From Symsagittifera roscoffensis (taxonomy: Eukaryota; Xenacoelomorpha; Acoela; Convolutidae), in NCBI RefSeq assembly GCF_963678635.1, contig NC_087069.1, positions 33,253,090-33,317,089 of the forward strand: a stretch of DNA of 64,000 nt, given 5' to 3'. The notes below the pieces were generated by a model, which was not told where the DNA came from, searched no databases, and was given only the letters and a program-made list of their open reading frames with translations. Below, piece after piece: positions 32,108-44,016 of this stretch (position 1 is the stretch's first letter; the number at the start of each line of letters is the position of its first letter). The position numbers were made by a program, and so were the translations under genes.

Positions 32108-33909
32108 GCCGCCAACTTGGATCACTACACCGATCAAATTCCCACCCAACCAATCTTACCTCTCCAATCCCAATAATACCACTTTTTGCTTTTCCGCCAC
32201 CCGATTTTCCATCTAGTAATGTAACATCAGGCATGAATTCCGACACTAATTCACACATCTCAGTTTTATATTCCATCTCACAACTCAATAACCCGAATAT
32301 TGAAACCCCCGATGAATTTGCCGACTCAGAACCATCCCCATCCAATAATTTTAATAACTCTTCTAATTTTTCTCAACCCCCTTTTCAACCCATATTATCC
32401 AATAACCCTGACCCAATCACTCCCACACCCTCTTATGCTTCCCAAGTTACCCCAACCTACTCCTCATACCATTCTGACCAATCATCTCATTCTCCAGACA
32501 CCCCCCGAATCTCCCCAGAGCTAGATAATTTTATTACCCTTCAACAACAACCCTACCACCTTAATACCCCAACCATAAACCAAATCTCCTCCACAATAAA
32601 TTCATCCAACCCCCCTACCCCTACACCCTCTTCAAATTATACTGAATCATTAGCACCATCATCCACATCAACTGAATCTTCACTCAACACTAATAGAGCT
32701 TACCGCACTTTTAAAAGAAAGTTCCCCAACCATCCTTTCCCAGCAAAACCAGGAACAGCCCGTGAATACATCAACCACCCCAAGCATACTAACACAAAAG
32801 AATTTTTAGCCATCACCTTACCCTCATTCCCACAATACACCTTAAACACCCCCCACGACACTAACGAAACACGCAACTTTGTAGATGAATACGTTTTAAT
32901 GCCCACTCTCTCTTGGACCTCATATTATCATTTTACTAACCCTCTTTGCTTACCTTTATCTAACACTCACATCGATATAGAGCGAAATACGGACATGCTA
33001 TATCGACTCACTACACCACTAACACCTAGACAATTTACTTACGTTGGATATAAAAAATCACTAAAAACACACACTGCACCTAGAGCTAACGAATATACAC
33101 TCGAATACTATGATCACAACATCATCAGAGCTAACCAAGATCAATTCTTAGACGACGATCGCTTCGCTAATCCACAAATTACCGAGAAATTTTTCATCAA
33201 GACACCATATATATTTACACTAAACATCTTCGACCGAAAGTTTGATCACATTATTTCAGAAGCACTAACAGACACACAAGCATACGAAAGTTTTAAAGAA
33301 CGCTTCCAAATATTTTCACTAACCTTTCATTTCCTTGCACCACACGAAAGAGATTTACACTGCTCACACGATATTATGTTGCGCACTAAACAAACCCACA
33401 CATATAGTTATTATCGCTTCATCCAAAATCACTTTGACCTACACACACCCTCTAGACAACCACACCATCGCTTTCAATTCATTAATTCCAAATACACTTC
33501 ATCATTTTTCCTAAATTTCACATATTGCATTAAAGATACTAACCTTCATGGTATTCTTCGCAATTATGATCCCATAACCCAAATGTACATCTTCTGTCCC
33601 ATCACCAAGACCTTCAACGCCGAAGAATCCCGACCCTTCCTTATCCCGCACGAGTTTGTACAACCTATAGAAATCCCAATTTTAGAATTCATCCACAACA
33701 CTAAATTCAATCACAAATTATATAATCTAATCCAAAACACACCTTATGAGTTTGCAGTTGGCACTGAAGAACTAACCACTATTAAGGCACTTCAATTGCT
33801 TTGGCCACTGCTTCAGACTAAAAATATCATCCGCATCTTAGCAAAACTACTAACAACTTCAGAACTAATTCACGACATCTTCCCCCACGGTTTTTTCCCC
33901 GACGACTAA
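32104..33909 (+). CDS. ORF D of element A: unknown 601-residue protein
   Basis: ATG 32104 overlaps the previous stop (ATGA). Residues 1-210 are disordered, rich in Pro, Ser, Thr and Asn. Residues about 210-601 look folded, with many aromatic and His residues: LPSFPQYTLNTPHDTNETRN, LSWTSYYHFTNPLCLPL, FIKTPYIFTLNIFDRKFDH, FCPITKTFNAEESRPFLIP, and a helical end LQLLWPLLQTKNIIRILAKLL. No polymerase, nuclease, protease or zinc-knuckle motif was found. An inverted, damaged copy exists in element B with high similarity in the folded part. Possible roles are matrix, capsid or a cofactor; none can be supported. Confidence 0.7.
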   Translation: MSRQLGSLHRSNSHPTNLTSPIPIIPLFAFPPPDFPSSNVTSGMNSDTNSHISVLYSISQLNNPNIETPDEFADSEPSPSNNFNNSSNFSQPPFQPILSNNPDPITPTPSYASQVTPTYSSYHSDQSSHSPDTPRISPELDNFITLQQQPYHLNTPTINQISSTINSSNPPTPTPSSNYTESLAPSSTSTESSLNTNRAYRTFKRKFPNHPFPAKPGTAREYINHPKHTNTKEFLAITLPSFPQYTLNTPHDTNETRNFVDEYVLMPTLSWTSYYHFTNPLCLPLSNTHIDIERNTDMLYRLTTPLTPRQFTYVGYKKSLKTHTAPRANEYTLEYYDHNIIRANQDQFLDDDRFANPQITEKFFIKTPYIFTLNIFDRKFDHIISEALTDTQAYESFKERFQIFSLTFHFLAPHERDLHCSHDIMLRTKQTHTYSYYRFIQNHFDLHTPSRQPHHRFQFINSKYTSSFFLNFTYCIKDTNLHGILRNYDPITQMYIFCPITKTFNAEESRPFLIPHEFVQPIEIPILEFIHNTKFNHKLYNLIQNTPYEFAVGTEELTTIKALQLLWPLLQTKNIIRILAKLLTTSELIHDIFPHGFFPDD

Positions 33910-33911
33910 CA

Positions 33912-34001
33912 GGTAAGTATGAATTAAATGAATATTACTAACTAATTAAAATATTAAAAAACTCACCATACCTTATCCATGTTTTCCTTAAATTTTTAGC
34001 C
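33912..34001 (+). other. Possible intron after ORF D
   Basis: Right after the ORF D stop comes CAG|GTAAGTATG, and 90 bp later AATTTTTAG|CC. In element B the donor reads GCAAGTA. This suggests that element transcripts are spliced in the 3' untranslated part. Confidence 0.45.
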
Positions 34002-35484
34002 TTCAATCCGACGACCACCTACAAAAACCACAAAAAACAAATAAAGATCGCAAATTTCATCAAACAGATTTCAACAAATTCTATTAATCTCTTACACTTA
34101 TAAATTTATAAATTTAATACCAATGCAATAAATTCATTTCTAAAATTTCCCCCACAAGCAGTAAATCTAATTATGATGAAAATTTGTAACTTAAAATTCC
34201 CCCATAACTAGCAGTAAATTTCCAAATTCTATGCAGTAAATTAATAAAATGCAATTGCAGTACTAACCTTTTGATATTCTCATTCATTCGCACAGAAATT
34301 CTATCCACACTCGCACAGCTCGCCCACGAAGAATTGTTTAAAATAATGAATTTCAGTTTCAAGTTTTCACACTCAACAACTCTAACATATAATAACATGT
34401 TTCAAACCTTCCTTTAACCCGGTTGGAAAGGAATCATATACTAAACAAAACTAACCAACGCAGCTTACTAAATACCACAAATCATAGAATAACAGCATGA
34501 CTAAGAAAAGGAAACCAACGGTACCCAAACCGGATTAACCCAGTTTAAAACTGGATAATTTATTCTTTTGAAGACTATTATAAAGTCTAAAAAAGAAATA
34601 ATAAAACACAAAAAAGTCGAAAGACAAACCCATACCACGAACAATTTGCTTTTTGGAAAAAGGACATAACCAACAAGACATAAGAAAAACCACAACAAAC
34701 CCAACATAAAACGTTGTCACATAACAGGACCCCTCATAAAAACCGCATGAAATCATACTCCCACTCCTGGCCTAACCCACCAGGAAGGACGTCCTGAGCA
34801 TGCTCTATAGCCGGCCTAACCCACCGCGCTACATCCACGCTTTGTGACCACACCTCTATTTTTAATAAGAGCTACTCAAGTGTGAGTAACTCTTCAAAAT
34901 AACCGAACTAAAACAAAAAGCTTTTGTGAAAACAACTAACTAAAATCATAATTAAAAAATATTAAACTAATAAATGTTTTATAAAATGTAAATTACTTTA
35001 TGCAATACATAGATCAGAATACAACACCAAGGACGAACATCTAAAGACAAAACGACCCCACTACACTCGAGAGAGAATGACCAACCACAATCGATATGCC
35101 ACTCACAATCACAACTCAAAGGATTTAGAGTACGACTTGACTTCGCAGAAAAGGACTTCATTGAACTAGACCAATGACCACCTCGATGTTCAAGTATACG
35201 TACAGATCCGAGTAACCAGGCATCCCCTCCACGCACAATCTCCACGCAGAACAGAAAAACCTGACATAGCAAACCATTCTGAAATCAGATTTGAGTTTGT
35301 TGCAAAGACTTAGTCGTTGTCACTAGAAGACACAACGTCTTATGTCTCTAACTCCAGCTTCCTGGAACTTCTTTAACAAAGAAGAAACCGAAGAAATAAG
35401 ATGTTCGCCAAACACCAACGTCTATCATCCATCCTTCGAATTGCAGAAGAACTATTCTAAAAAACTCTGTAAAACCCGGATGGG
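34002..35484 (+). other. Non-coding 3' region of element A
   Basis: No ORF on the element strand. Its homologue in B is 49119-50724. It contains two conserved adjacent palindromes (CCAGTTTAAAACTGG at 34540 and AGACTATTATAAAGTCT at 34572). On the other strand, near 34748-34850, there is a TAGCGCGGTGGGTTAGG string that looks like a pol III A box. Purine-rich GGATGGG directly precedes the 3' LTR and may act as the polypurine tract. Confidence 0.6.
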
Positions 35485-35894
35485 TGGAACCTGATCTAGA
35501 CTACATTTTATGATTGGATAATTTAGATATTTTACCAATGTAAAGTTTTTAATATTAACCAATCATGATCCATCTAACTAACAACCCACTTATTTGTAAG
35601 TGCTGAAGTTACTTGTAATTTCAGCACCAGAGAGATTTGAATTTAACTTAGAAATTAGTTGGACTCTCCCGAGCACTTCAGCAGCCGCAATAAACCAGTA
35701 TACCCTAGATCTATTGAGCCTAGCAGAGACTAGTTAAACAACCTGAGACTAGATAGTATAAGAGTAAGATTAGGATCGGTATTAGACTAAGAAGTTGCAC
35801 GAATCTATCCGGCCGAAAATAAGATAGCGTGACGAGCAGACGGTGTACCCTATCCGAAATTACTCTATGAGTTAACCAACTCGGTCCTAACTCA
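35485..35894 (+). repeat. 3' LTR of element A
   Basis: 410 bp, one mismatch to the 5' LTR, followed by the GAAT target duplication. Confidence 0.92.
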
Positions 35895-35898
35895 GAAT

Positions 35899-37526
35899 TT
35901 AATAGGACAGAGTTATTTTATGAAATTGAAAAGGAAATGTTTTTTTTAGCCAGATGGTCGGAAAAGCAAATTTGTGGAAAAGCCATTTATCTCACCTGCA
36001 CATCGGAAAATTTTAAACTGAAAATTGAGGATTTCAGCAAGAATTCATTTTTAATATTCTCGGTAGTAGCGGATTTAGGGGAGGGAAACGCCATCGAAGC
36101 CTTAGTTGATCATTTCATAACATTTTTTCACGTTTTTGACATTCTCAAACACCAAGTTTTGTGAAAAATTGAGGGGTACAAAAATTAAACTGCGGATTAA
36201 TTTGCATCAATTCATTTTTGGGCAGTTTTGTGCGACATATTCGCAAATTATAACCTAAATAAAATCTTAATACATAAAACTTCAAAAAAAAGAAAAATAA
36301 TTTGTTGTCTTTGAACCCGGGTAGTCAATATCTTTCATGATGTAAAACAATTTCTTACTTTTGATTAAAAATTCTACGATTTGTTCAAGATAGAAAGTCA
36401 ATCAACTTTCGAATTGACTAATTTTCTCACATTGTTCACGAAAAAGTTATTTTCTACTTTTTGAATGCAACTGATGCAAAAAATGTATGCCATTTGAGAA
36501 ACTTTTCATTTTTATTCCATTTGGGAATTATGCCATTTGAGACGTAATAAAAAAAACAACCCTAAGCATAAATTTTTTGGAATTTTTTCGAAAGTCGGAT
36601 CAAAAAGAATAACGCAACTTCAAATCTGAAATTAAAAATTCACTAGCTTCGAGAATAGTTGGAATTACCTTTAAAATTGATTGAAGGAAGGTAGTTTAAT
36701 TGATTTTATCATTTGAGAATCTTCTAAAAAAGCAACTGATTTAAATTGTTAGTTGATACAACTTTCAAGGTCGTTAGCAACAGTGAGCAGGTCTCAAGTT
36801 AGAACAGTTTTGAGCAGAATTGAAGCTCAGCAGTCTCCTTTTTTCAGAAAATGTCGATAGTTATAGTACAATAGGGCAATAATTGCACAACACTTTAAAG
36901 AAAAAGGACCAAGAAAAAGTAAAAAAAGTTTTAAGAATTTTTTTCCAAAATTTTTTCAAGTTTCTTTTAGAGAAATTTTTTGAATTTTTGAAGTTTTCGA
37001 TTCAATGAAAAAAGTTTGGAAGCTTGCAAGCATCTGAGAAATTCAAAATAAATTGACTGCCTAAAACTTTTTCATTCAAAATTTGAACTCAAGGCTTCAA
37101 GATAGACAATAAAAGCAAACAAGTTGCCAACATCTTCTATTTCAATAAGCACAATTGTTCGGGATAACAGACAAATGTCGCGCATATATTCCGTTATTTT
37201 CTTTGAAAGTCTGGAATACAACATCGAATTTTGTGTATAAAAATTGTTTAAATTTTTGCGTGCTTTGGATTTGGGAATGGATGGTATTAATCGTTTCAGA
37301 TGACAAAAAGAGTGTCACATTTTGAATAAAAATGCACCAAAAATCATATAGCAGTTTTGTTAACGCCTTTATGTAGATCGTTTTAGAATTTGAAGCTTTG
37401 TTTCGGGCTTGTAAGGAAAAATCACAAATAAACTGTTTCGATGGCTTCGACCACTTGGTTCAAAAAAGTTATTAAAAACGCAAAAAATTGTTATTAAAAA
37501 ACCCTCTCAAACCGGTACACTGGAAG
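35899..37526 (+). other. Rest of the third GPCR intron
   Basis: No gene recognised. A 75-codon frame at 35937-36164 starts close to the LTR end but has no similarity I can name. Confidence 0.5.
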
Positions 37527-38097
37527 AATTCCTCTTTGTCAAAAGAAAGAGCAAATCGAATTAGAAAAAAGTGGCGATTCTCAAATTGACAACACGAATT
37601 CAACTCGGTTCTCCGAAGGTCAAATGATCGAAACTGTAAGCGTGGACGACACGTCAAAATGTGCACTCAATTCAGACGATTCCCATGCAAGCCTGAAAGA
37701 AGCAGCCGAGAAGAAAAGATTCGAGCAGCAGAGAAAAATTACTCTGACTTTCTTTTATGTCGGAGTTTTCTTCATTTTTGTCGCCTTGCCGAGTTCCATG
37801 TTTATGGCGACTTCAACGATGCGACTTAATATCTTGATGTGTGAAGACAGCTACACATACGACGTCGAACAAGTGCAGATGATGATTTTCATCTCCTTTC
37901 AAGCATTGTACGGGGCAGTGTTTTTATTGAACCCATTTCTGTATTCTTTTCGCCATCCTTACATACGAACCAAACTGAAGAACAGGAAAGGACTTCGCTA
38001 TTATTACAGACAACTTTTTTGCAGCCTCTGTTCAAGGAACTCGGAAATAAGCAACAGCCAGTCAATTCGGAGTAGACAAGAATCACTGAATAATTAA
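37527..38097 (+). CDS. GPCR final exon with TM6-TM7 and tail
   Basis: The acceptor CTGGAAG|A at 37526 keeps phase with the TM5 exon. The third cytoplasmic loop is long and polar. TM6 is KITLTFFYVGVFFIFVALPSS; the Pro is kept but the CWxP Trp is not. TM7 is MMIFISFQALYGAVFLLNPFLYSF, with NPFLY equal to the NPxxY motif. Helix 8 follows (RHPYIRTKLKNRKG) with a Cys pair (FCSLCSRN) suited to palmitoylation. Stop at 38095. The intron before it is 10.5 kb because of the inserted LTR element. Confidence 0.8.
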
Positions 38098-38814
38098 GAG
38101 CAAAAAGTTCGGACAGACAGAATTAATTTAAAAGAGCAAATGACTTTTTTCAGACATTTTAGCATGCAAAAACTATTTTTTCAGACACAAATTATGTCTC
38201 CAGGTCTTCTAAAAACTAAATTGCTCAAAAATGGCAGATTACTCTTTTTAATCATTTCAGTCTGTCCGAACTTTTGGCAACTTTCTAAATTATTGTCATC
38301 CTTGTTAATCAGAAATCATGTAGACGACCGACCCAAGTCAGTTTTGTTTTCAGACTGTCTCAAAAACTAACACTTAGCTATAGCAAATTTTATAGACAAC
38401 AGCGGGCTTTTGACTCAAAAATAGTCTGAGCGCAGTCATAAACAAAGTCACGAACATACAACCCCCCACGCCACATGAATTCGAGCCCATGACCAGCCAA
38501 AATGCCCCCGTGTACGGCAAAAAAAACATTGGCCAATACGCTCCAAAAAACTGCTATAATTGCATTTAATCATTAAACTCCTTAGCAATTTATCTCAGTT
38601 TCAGTTCAATCATGCATTAATTATTAGAAGCAAGATCTACACTGTTGTTTATTTTAGAAAACTCGCCTTTTTTGGCACGAATGGCAGTTGTTTAAATGTT
38701 TCATAACGATTCATAAATCGAGTGAGTCATGGCCGGTTGGTTTGTAAGGCTGTACGCTAAGGGTTATAGAGCAAATTGATTTTTTTAGGACCAAACTTGG
38801 TGTGAAAATTGTTT
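38098..38814. other. Spacer after the GPCR gene
   Basis: Presumed 3' untranslated and intergenic DNA; nothing recognised. Confidence 0.4.
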
Positions 38815-38963
38815 CAAAATTGTATTTAGTAAAACATTTGTTAGCTCACAGACTGGGTACTAAAGGGCAGCAGTGAAGTTGCACGGCGTTAAGCTTATTT
38901 ATAATTTTAACCTTATTTGCCGTCACATAAATTTGGCACAAAAGCGATATAATTTGCTTAAAC

Positions 38964-39320
38964 TTGCTTAAAGGTAAACGTCATGGTCGCGCAGAAGTTT
39001 CCACGTCGCTCAAAGTCGAGCAGAAATTCGGAACAAATAAATTTCCAGGCGCACAAAAAACTCGATTGGTCGTCAAAAGTGTCAATATAAATAATTGGGT
39101 CGCGCAGAGCCGCCTTAAATCTATTTTGTCGCGCAAAGTTGTGCAGAAAGCTTAAAGTCGCGTAAAGTCGGCAAATTTAACTTACGGGAGAGGCTCAAGT
39201 TGCGCTGTTTTCTTTGATAGCGCAAAGTTGATTGCAATTTTTTTTGTAGCACAAAGTTGCAACATCTTTTTTGAGTCGCGCAAAACCGCGGTGTGTTTTT
39301 TGGGTCGCGTCACAACCCAA
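38964..39320 (+). repeat. GTCGCGCAAAG-type motif cluster (repeated in each unit)
   Basis: About ten variants of GTCGCGCA[GA]AG or TCGCGTAAAG at 20-40-bp intervals, in a sequence otherwise AT-rich. Same in 41615-41970 and 44267-44620. A decayed short tandem repeat, function unknown. Confidence 0.55.
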
Positions 39321-40185
39321 TTTTGTGTCACAAGATTAGCGACATACCCGTTTTGAATCGCGATTTAAATTTTCAGAGATAAGATATCAGATAATTTTAA
39401 AACCTTCAAATTATTTATGGATTTTTCTTTTTTTTTTCTAGTTCTTCCAAACAGATCTAGTTTTTTTTCTAGTTTTTTGAAGAAAATGACCCAATGCTTT
39501 TGCCTTGGGTGGTTATTTACTCTGTCAATTTTCGACTTTCATACAAAAATCTTTTTGAACTGTTTTATATCATCTGATAGATATTTTATCCCGAAGCCCA
39601 AAAAGCTAAATCTGTTTCACCTGTGATCTATTTGATAAACAGATGGTTACTTAGCAAATCGCAAATTTGGCTAATTTGGTATAAATAAGGCTCGACATAA
39701 TGCGTTCTTATAACACGCGCAAACGGGGGTTTTAATTGTTTCGAATGGAATTGAGGCTATTCTCATTATTAAAATTTAAAGCGCTAAAAGCATCCTTTTG
39801 TACTCAATATATCGCGTGGGGTTCAATTGAAGAAAAAAAAATTGAAAATGTTTTTAAACCATCCTATCAACTTATCAACCCTTTGCTCAAATGAAGAAAA
39901 AAAATGAATTTTTTAGATATCTATCCAATTCTTTAAACTTCTCCTGGCCATGCACATCACTGAACAAAAAATAGGTTTCATTTTTTTTATAAAATTGATG
40001 TACAACCAATCACAAGAACTAGTTTAAAATGCAAAATTTTACAGAATGTAAGTTGCAAAACGTGATTAAAATTTATTAAAAAAACCCTTAAATAGTAGCT
40101 TTTCAGGCCTCAATTAGTAAGCTTAATTGGACTACTCCTGTACTTATAAAAAGGACTTAATTTGGAACAAATTATCGTCATTAAA

Positions 40186-40280
40186 AGGGGGTTAAATTGT
40201 TGTGGGGTTATCATGTTACGGGGTTATGATATAGGGGGTGTAAGCAGAGGGGGTTAAATATCGTAGGGTTAAAGAGTGGG
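40186..40280 (+). repeat. Periodic GGGGTTA block
   Basis: Six runs of 3-5 G, mostly as GGGGTTA, spaced 14-17 bp. The same block is at 42837-42931 and 47939-48034, and an inverted C-rich version is at 45927-46008. Confidence 0.7.
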
Positions 40281-40954
40281 ACACCATTTTTTCGTTTTTC
40301 AAAACAATAGTTTGGCAAAAAATCCATATTTGGATCCAATTACTGGTGTGAATTCAATCTGGAATGATTTAACAACCGCATTTCGTTTGCATATAGACAC
40401 TACGCGTTAATAAAAACAGCACATTACCAAATTAACAAATATAGCTATTTTCAAAGCTCTTTAGTGGTATAAAAAATCGAAATAGCTTGTATACTGAAAT
40501 CGTCAGCATTTTTTGCACCAATTTTATCAAAAAAAATGTTTTGCTGTTTTTATCAAAAGTATTTTATCAAAAAATTTCATCAAAGAAATTTTATCAAAAA
40601 AAAGCCCTCATCAGCGTCGACAACATTGAAGCCATCAAAAAAAGTAGAGAACAACAAACTGCCTGGCATACTTTTTGCTGCTAGGATCAAACAAAAACAG
40701 TCGACAGAAATCAAAATCATAACAAGTTGTTCTCATCAATTAGTTTTCAGTATAGTTCATCAATTGCCGAGCATCAAACTTGATGGAACGCTGAAAGCTG
40801 TAGCTTTTGTGCTCGGTTGCTTTTGTGCTCGGTCCTAAAGGTTTTGCTAGTGATTTGAGTGTCATGTAAACAGGTAACTCGAAAACTGAGTAAACAGTTC
40901 AAATTGTCTTTGCATTTTGTACAATTTAGTTTTGTTTGCTGTTCCAAAATCAGG

Positions 40955-41364
40955 TGAGTTAGGACCGATGTGGCTAACTCATAGAGTAATTTCGGATAGG
41001 GTACACCGTCTGCTCGTCACGCTATCTTATTTTCGGCCGGATAGATTCGTGCAACATCTTAGTCTAATACCGATCCTAATCTTACTCTTATACTTTCTAG
41101 TCTCAGGGTGTTTAACTAGTCTCTGCTAGGCTCAATAGATCTAGGGTATACTGGTTTATTGCGGCTGCTGAAGTTCTCTTGGAGAGGCAACTAATTTCTA
41201 AGTTAAATTCAAATCTCTCTGGTGCTGAAATTACAAGTAATTTCAGCACTTACAAATAAGTGGGTTGTTAGTTAGATGGATCATGATTGGTTAATATTAA
41301 ATACTTTACAGTGGTAAAATAACTAATTTATCCAATCATAAAATATAGTTTAGATCAAGTTCCA
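40955..41364 (-). repeat. LTR copy in unit 1
   Basis: 410 bp, reverse orientation, starts TGAGTTAGG after CAGG and ends AAGTTCCA. Followed by about 100 bp of element 3' internal sequence to 41464. Confidence 0.9.
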
Positions 41365-43605
41365 CCCATCCGGGTTTTACAGAGTTTTTTAGAATTATCT
41401 TTCTGCAATTCAAAGGATGGATGATGGACGTTGGTATTTGGCGAACATCGTATTCTGGTCCGGTTCAAAAGTGTATTCAGTAAAACATTTGTTAGCTCAC
41501 AGACTGGGTACTAAAGGGCAGCAGTGAAGTTGCACGGCGTTAAGCTTATTTATAATTTTAACCTTATTTGCCGTCACATAAATTTGGCACAAAAGCGATA
41601 TAATTTGCTTAAACTTGCTTAAAGGTAAACGTCATGGTCGCGCAGAAGTTTCCACGTCGCTCAAAGTCGAGCAGAAATTCGGAACAAATAAATTTCCAGG
41701 CGCACAAAAAACTCGATTGGTCGTCAAAAGTGTCAATATAAATAATTGGGTCGCGCAGAGCCGCCTTAAATCTATTTTGTCGCGCAAAGTTGTGCAGAAA
41801 GCTTAAAGTCGCGTAAAGTCGGCAAATTTAACTTACGGGAGAGGCTCAAGTTGCGCTGTTTTCTTTGATAGCGCAAAGTTGATTACAATTTTTTTTGTAG
41901 CACAAAGTTGCAACATCTTTTTTGAGTCGCGCAAAACCGCGGTGTGTTTTTTGGGTCGCGTCACAACCCAATTTTGTGTCACAAGATTAGCGACATACCC
42001 GTTTTGGATCGCGATTTAAATTTTCAGAGATAAGATATCAGATGATTTTAAAACCTTCAAATTATTTATGGATTTTTCTTTTTTTTTCTAGTTCTTCCAA
42101 ACAGATCTAGTTTTTTTTCTAGTTTTTTGAAGAAAATGACCCAATGCTTTTGCCTTGGGTTGGTTATTTACTCTGTCAATTTTCGACTTTCATACAAAAA
42201 TCTTTTTGAACTGTTTTATATCATCTGATAGATATTTTATCCCGAAGCCCAAAAAGCTAAATCTGTTTCACCTGTGATCTATTTCATAAACAGATGGTTA
42301 CTTAGCAAATCGCAAATTTGGCTAATTTGGTATAAATAAGGCTCGACATAATGCGTTCTTATAACACGCGCAAACGGGGGTTTTAATTGTTTCGAATGGA
42401 ATTGAGGCTATTCTCATTATTAAAATTTAAAGCGCTAAAAGCATCCTTTTGTACTCAATATATCGCGTGGGGTTCAATTGAAGAAAAAAAAATTGAAAAT
42501 GTTTTTAAACCATCCTATCAACTTATCAACCCTTTGCTCAAATGAAGAAAAAAAATGAGTTTTTTAGATATCTATCCAATTCTTTAAACTTCTCCTGGCC
42601 ATGCACATCACTGAACAAAAAATAGGTTTCATTTTTTTTTATAAAATTGATGTACAACCAATCACAAGAACTAGTTTAAAATGCAAAATTTTACAGAAAG
42701 TAAGTTGCAAAACGTGATTAAAATTTATTAAAAAAACCCTTAAATAGTAGCTTTTCAGGCCTCAATTAGTAAGCTTAATTGGACTACTCCTGTACTTATA
42801 AAAAGGACTTAATTTGGAACAAATTATCGTCATTAAAAGGGGGTTAAATTGTTGTGGGGTTATCATGTTACGGGGTTATGATATAGGGGGTGTAAGCAGA
42901 GGGGGTTAAATATCGTAGGGTTAAAGAGTGGGACACCATTTTTTTGTTTTTCAAAACAATAGTTTGGCAAAAAATCCATATTTGGATCCAATTACTGGTG
43001 TGAATTCAATCTGGAATGATTTAACAACCGCATTTCGTTTGCATATAGACACTACGCGTTAATAAAAACAGCACATTACCAAATTAACAAATATAGCTAT
43101 TTTCAAAGCTCTTTAGTGGTATAAAAAATCGAAATAGCTTGTATACTGAAATCGTCAGCATTGTTTGCACCAATTTTATCAAAAAAAATGTTTTGCTGTT
43201 TTTATCAAAAGTATTTTATCAAAAAATTTCATCAAAGAAATTTTATCAAAAAAAGCCCTCATCAGCGTCGACAACATTGAAGCCATCAAAAAAACTAGAG
43301 AACAACAAACTGCCTGGCATACTTTTTGCTGCTAGGATCAAACAAAAACAGTCGACAGAAATCAAAATCATAACAAGTTGTTCTCATCAATTAGTTATCA
43401 GTATAGTTCATCAATTGCCGAGCATCAAACTTGATGGAACGCTGAAAGCTGTAGCTTTTGTGCTCGGTTGCTTTTGTGCTCGGTCCTAAAGGTTTTGCTA
43501 GTGATTTGAGTGTCATGTAAACAGGTAACTCGAAAACTGAGTAAACAGTTCAAATTGTCTTTGCATTGTGTACAATTTAGTTTTGTTTGCTGTTCCAAAA
43601 TCAGG

Positions 43606-44016
43606 TGAGTTAGGACCGATGTGGCTAAACTCATAGAGTAATTTCGGATAGGGTACACCGTCTGCTCGTCAGGCTATCTTATTTTCGGCCGGATAGATTC
43701 GTGCAACATCTTAGTCTAATACCGATATTAATCTTACTCTTATACTTTCTAGTCTCAGGGTGTTTAACTAGTCTCTGCTAGGCTCAATAGATCTAGGGTA
43801 TACTGGTTTATTGCGGCTGCTGAAGTTTTCTTGGAGAGGCAACTAATTTCTAAGTTAAATTCAAATCTCTCTGGTGCTGAAATTACAAGTAATTTCAGCA
43901 CTTACAAATAAGTGGGTTGTTAGTTAGATGGATCATGATTGGTTAATATTAAATACTTTACAGTGGTAAAATATCTAATTTATCCAATCATAAAATATAG
44001 TTTAGATCAAGTTCCA
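43606..44016 (-). repeat. LTR copy in unit 2
   Basis: 411 bp, like unit 1 with one extra A in GGCTAAACTC and a few substitutions. Confidence 0.9.

Larger units (their letters stand above)
28008..35894 (+). mobile_element. LTR element A: envelope-bearing, no reverse transcriptase
   Basis: 7,887 bp bounded by two 410-bp direct LTRs that differ at one base, and flanked by GAAT (28004-28007 and 35895-35898). A TGG box lies two bases after the 5' LTR. Inside, on the plus strand, are ORF B, a glycoprotein gene with one in-frame stop, and ORF D, then 1.5 kb of non-coding tail. None of the four frames shows RT, RNase H, integrase, protease or a gag zinc knuckle. Compared with element B, about 3.8 kb between the TGG box and ORF B is missing. 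It lies in the sense direction inside the receptor intron. Confidence 0.9.

Noticed and set aside
38964..39155. 63-codon frame repeated three times (also 41615 and 44267)
   Set aside because: Conserved only because the whole 2.65-kb DNA unit is duplicated; it has no ATG and consists of the GTCGCGCA motif cluster.
40186..40280. Telomere-like GGGGTTA repeats
   Set aside because: The interval is 14-17 bp with variable sequence between, and the blocks lie inside a tandem transposon-related unit, not at a contig end.
40487..40838. 65- to 116-codon frames in the array units
   Set aside because: Frames change between copies through single indels, have no ATG in a good context and no similarity.
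40917..41129. 70-codon frame across the LTR, also at 43600, 48671, 59770 and in reverse at 28243
   Set aside because: It lies in LTR sequence on the antisense strand and starts in different flanks: a shadow of the repeat.
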